In this document: positions 61,954 through 64,000 of the stretch, one piece after another | How the letters are laid out: each line of letters begins with the position of its first letter | Numbering within the stretch: the first letter of the stretch is position 1 | Source: Clostridiaceae bacterium | GTDB lineage: Bacteria; Bacillota; Clostridia; Acetivibrionales; Acetivibrionaceae | Assembly (NCBI GenBank): GCA_012519925.1 | Contig: JAAYPF010000019.1 | Location: 1 to 64,000 of the forward strand | Reading direction: 5' to 3' | Length of the DNA stretch: 64,000 nt | Position numbers and translations under genes: made by a program | The notes under the pieces: generated by a model | What the model was told of the DNA's origin: nothing | The model's input: the letters and a program-made list of their open reading frames with translations, nothing else | Database searches by the model: none

Positions 61954-61982
61954 ACAACCCACCTTGAAAAAAGGTGGGTTGT
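61954..61982. terminator. Hairpin between nusB and xseA
   Basis: 12-bp stem ACAACCCACCTT / AAGGTGGGTTGT with a 5-base loop, right after nusB on the minus strand. No clear T-run on that strand, so it may attenuate rather than stop. Confidence 0.45.
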
Positions 61983-61998
61983 ACAATTCAAAAAACTC

Positions 61999-62424
61999 TT
62001 ACGTTTTTTCTGCCTCAGTAGGTAATACTCTTACTTTTGAAACTTTACCTAATATACCATTAATAAAAGAACTACTTTCTTCACCGCTGTAACTTTTGGC
62101 CAATTCAACAGCTTCATTTATAGATACGTTAAGCGGAATATCCCTTCTATAACACATCTCATATATACTAAGCCTTAAAATAGATAAATCAACCTTTGAA
62201 ATTCTAGAAAGTTTCCATCCCTTTGAATACATTTCAATGTTTTTATCAATCTGTTCTACATTTTTGTATACGCCTTCCACAACATCAACAATATATTTTG
62301 TGTCATTTTCAGTAAGAGTCTCTTCTTCAAGGGTCTGCCTTATCTGCTCTTCCCTAGAATCCTTCTGGATCTCTAGTTGGTATACGAGTTTCATTGCAAT
62401 TTCCCTGGCTGCCCTTCTTCCCAT
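61999..62424 (-). CDS. nusB: Transcription antitermination factor NusB
   Basis: 141 residues, all helical. N-terminal RRAAREIAMKLVYQLEIQ and the C-terminal block PLNVSINEAVELAKSYSGEESSSFINGILGKV (given for its pattern: INEAVELAK, FINGILGK) are diagnostic. Needed for rRNA antitermination with NusE. Follows the DUF2273 gene; usual order amaP-DUF2273-nusB in clostridia. Confidence 0.95.
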   Translation of the reverse strand: MGRRAAREIAMKLVYQLEIQKDSREEQIRQTLEEETLTENDTKYIVDVVEGVYKNVEQIDKNIEMYSKGWKLSRISKVDLSILRLSIYEMCYRRDIPLNVSINEAVELAKSYSGEESSSFINGILGKVSKVRVLPTEAEKT

Positions 62425-62453
62425 TAACCTTGTACCTCCTAAATTAATCTCAT

Positions 62454-62684
62454 TTATCTATATGTACCTGGTGGTAATATTCTATCCAACAAATTTCTTA
62501 AATAGTCCTTGTCTTTTGAAATCTTTTTTCCAATATAATAACCTATTAATACACATAATGCAATAAATATCGTCTGAAAAAAGCCTGCAACAAGTGTACA
62601 TATTGCAAATAACAAACCAAATAAAGCACCGTTTATTTCACCAAAATGTGTTTTATAAAAATTGATTAACTTTTCCAAACTCAT
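62454..62684 (-). CDS. DUF2273 small membrane protein
   Basis: 76 residues with two adjacent hydrophobic helices (GALFGLLFAICTLVAGFF, IFIALCVLIGYYIG). Typical member of the family found next to Asp23/AmaP proteins. Function unknown, likely works with AmaP at the membrane. Only 11 bases after amaP. Confidence 0.88.
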   Translation of the reverse strand: MSLEKLINFYKTHFGEINGALFGLLFAICTLVAGFFQTIFIALCVLIGYYIGKKISKDKDYLRNLLDRILPPGTYR

Positions 62685-62695
62685 AATATGCTCTC

Positions 62696-63244
62696 CTATT
62701 CAACTCTAGATTTGTATCCCGTATATACATTTTCAACGGATATTTTCACATCGGTAACATTAATACCAGAAGTTTCTTCAACTGCCTTTTTCACCTTGCT
62801 TTGAAGCTCCTCCGATAGAGTTGGAATATGAATATCGGCTAAAACAACCGCCTTTATATATATAGAAACATCTTCTCCAAATTTACTAACATAAGCCTTT
62901 GTTTCCTTTATGCCATTAAGCTTCTTTGATGCCGACAAAGCTATATTTTCGATAGTATTTAAAGAGATTCTGATTTCTCCAATATTATTGGGTTTACAAA
63001 TAGATTTTTTTTCTCGTTCACTTCTAACCCCTGAAAACAAAAATATTATACTCAGTGTAAAGAAAATCAATTCAACTATAAACATAAGAATATTTGAAGC
63101 TTTGTTCGGTAATACATTATCAATAATGTGCTTTGTTGTGCTTTCAAATATTCCATGGTTCAGAGTCATAGCCATTAACATCACAGACACTACTGTCAAA
63201 CAAAAAGCATAAATTGCCAAAATAGTTCTAAAGATAATATTCAT
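62696..63244 (-). CDS. amaP: Alkaline shock response membrane anchor protein AmaP
   Basis: 182 residues. Two transmembrane helices at the N-terminus (about 7-29 and 53-72), then an Asp23-like cytoplasmic domain (about 90-180; IGEIRISLNTIENIA, IYIKAVVLADIHIP, SVENVYTG). Anchors Asp23-type proteins at the membrane in other Firmicutes; no asp23 gene is in the window. First gene of the nusB-xse-isp cluster; AGAGGTGA precedes the ATG. Confidence 0.85.
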   Translation of the reverse strand: MNIIFRTILAIYAFCLTVVSVMLMAMTLNHGIFESTTKHIIDNVLPNKASNILMFIVELIFFTLSIIFLFSGVRSEREKKSICKPNNIGEIRISLNTIENIALSASKKLNGIKETKAYVSKFGEDVSIYIKAVVLADIHIPTLSEELQSKVKKAVEETSGINVTDVKISVENVYTGYKSRVE

Positions 63245-63701
63245 AAGTCACCTCTTCACACTTTTCTTTTGTAATCAAAAAACCCTAATACTACAATTGT
63301 TTATTAAAACCCAAACTTTTATACTTCCTTTTTGAATATGTATTAAAAATGTTAACTTATATAAATTTCTTCTATACTTCAACTATATTATATTTTATTT
63401 TTGGGAAAAAATAAACCCTATTGACAAAAGTATTATAGGAATTGTTTTTGAAGTACTTTATAAATCTTATTCTCCTCTAAAACATGAATCGCGAACCCAA
63501 TAATTAAGGCTAATTCTGTCATTAGAGAAATAAATATTAATATTAAAAATAACCAAACCTCTATATTCTACCGGAACCATAGCATCAGTTTACATATTTA
63601 TGGTAATGTATGATATTATCATAACCCAACTTTTGTTACAACTCAATATTCTTTACTAAAAACACTCATATTTATTAACTGTTAATATTTATAACAAAAT
63701 G

Positions 63702-63709
63702 GCCGATAA
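63702..63709 (+). promoter_or_regulatory. Possible sigma-D (motility) type -10 element
   Basis: GCCGATAA matches the sigma-D -10 motif at 63702-63709. The -35 TAAA is only approximate (TTAA, 16 bp upstream). A sigma-A-like TATAAT lies 4 bases after it. The gap 63245-63744 holds no gene otherwise. Confidence 0.3.
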
Positions 63710-63744
63710 ATAAATATAATCAGCAAAAAAGGAAGGAGATAGCT

Positions 63745-64000
63745 ATGAAAAAAACAAATCTTAACATTCTACCATTCTTAGCAATTTGCTTTTCTGTATT
63801 TTTTCTCATTTTACTCTTTACTACATTTAATCCAACCATATTATCGGCTTCCACTTTGACTGCTGAACGTGCCGATTACCATTCAGATACTCAGATTAAT
63901 CTTAGATGGGTAATGACAGCTAATGCAGTGGAATACGAAATCTTTAGAAATGGAATTTCTATTGATATCATTAATGACGTAGACTTAGAAAGAAATTATC
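63745..64000 (+). CDS. Secreted fibronectin type III-like protein (5' part only)
   Basis: ATG at 63745-63747 with GGAAGGAGAT upstream; reads 85 codons to the window edge. Signal peptide or anchor (about 8-36, ending near LSAS), then a segment like an Fn3 strand pattern: INLRWVMTANAVEYEIFRNG. In cellulolytic clostridia such proteins are often surface or polysaccharide-active. The rest is beyond the window. Confidence 0.7.
   Translation, partial: MKKTNLNILPFLAICFSVFFLILLFTTFNPTILSASTLTAERADYHSDTQINLRWVMTANAVEYEIFRNGISIDIINDVDLERNY

Noticed and set aside
63421-63445. Plus-strand promoter starting with TTGACA
   Set aside because: No acceptable -10 hexamer is found 16-18 bases downstream.

Overview
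The window looks like a chromosomal segment of a low-GC, anaerobic, spore-forming clostridium from the cellulosome-producing group (Acetivibrio / Ruminiclostridium / Pseudobacteroides type). The evidence is AT-rich codon use, an oxygen-sensitive class III ribonucleotide reductase, sporulation genes (spo0A, spoIVB, a YteA-type protein, CotF-like coat proteins), a dockerin-bearing secreted protein, a SigI/RsgI pair, and an OLE RNA with its membrane partner OapA. OLE RNA is known mainly from anaerobic or extremophilic Firmicutes. The species cannot be named from sequence alone.

Layout, left to right. 1-1340: the start of an unidentified leftward gene, then a tyrosine recombinase with a LexA-type box in its promoter and nested inverted repeats past its 3' end. 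1360-7762: nrdD-nrdG behind a cobalamin riboswitch, and a two-piece B12-dependent methionine synthase. 8140-9900: two small coat-like proteins, a small acidic protein and a YteA/DksA-like zinc-finger protein. 10259-12161: methionine salvage genes mtnP and mtnA. 12351-18906 (minus): aroB and the divIVA-ylmH-ylmG-sepF-yggS division cluster, preceded by a HlyD-like protein and a PLP enzyme. 19042-22642: a GH13 glycosidase, an RluA-type pseudouridine synthase and a MerR-like regulator.

22706-31320 (minus) is a chemosensory operon: cheY-cheA-cheW-cheR-cheB, a 1028-residue multi-PAS histidine kinase and a stand-alone receiver. 31530-38323 holds an MBL-fold hydrolase and the conserved nadK-argR-recN-spoIVB-spo0A block. 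In relatives this block usually sits directly after tlyA-dxs. Here about 16 kb of mostly cell-envelope genes separates the two halves: a zinc-ribbon protein, a TPR protein, a DD-carboxypeptidase/L,D-transpeptidase fusion, sigI-rsgI with a secreted Pro-Trp-Glu repeat protein, a dockerin-RCC1 protein, a PhoP/PhoR-like pair and an LTA-synthase-like protein.

54283-63244 (minus) is the amaP-DUF2273-nusB-xseA-xseB-ispA-PAP2-OLE RNA-oapA-dxs-tlyA series, which joins DNA repair, isoprenoid supply and the OLE ribonucleoprotein. The window ends inside a secreted fibronectin-III-like protein.

The most interesting points are the SigI-RsgI-PWE-repeat locus with an altered RsgI self-cleavage motif, the dockerin fused to 14 RCC1 repeats, the OLE/OapA locus, the SOS-box recombinase with flanking inverted repeats, the B12 riboswitch on nrdDG, and a palindromic repeat family that supplies the stop codons of two unrelated genes.
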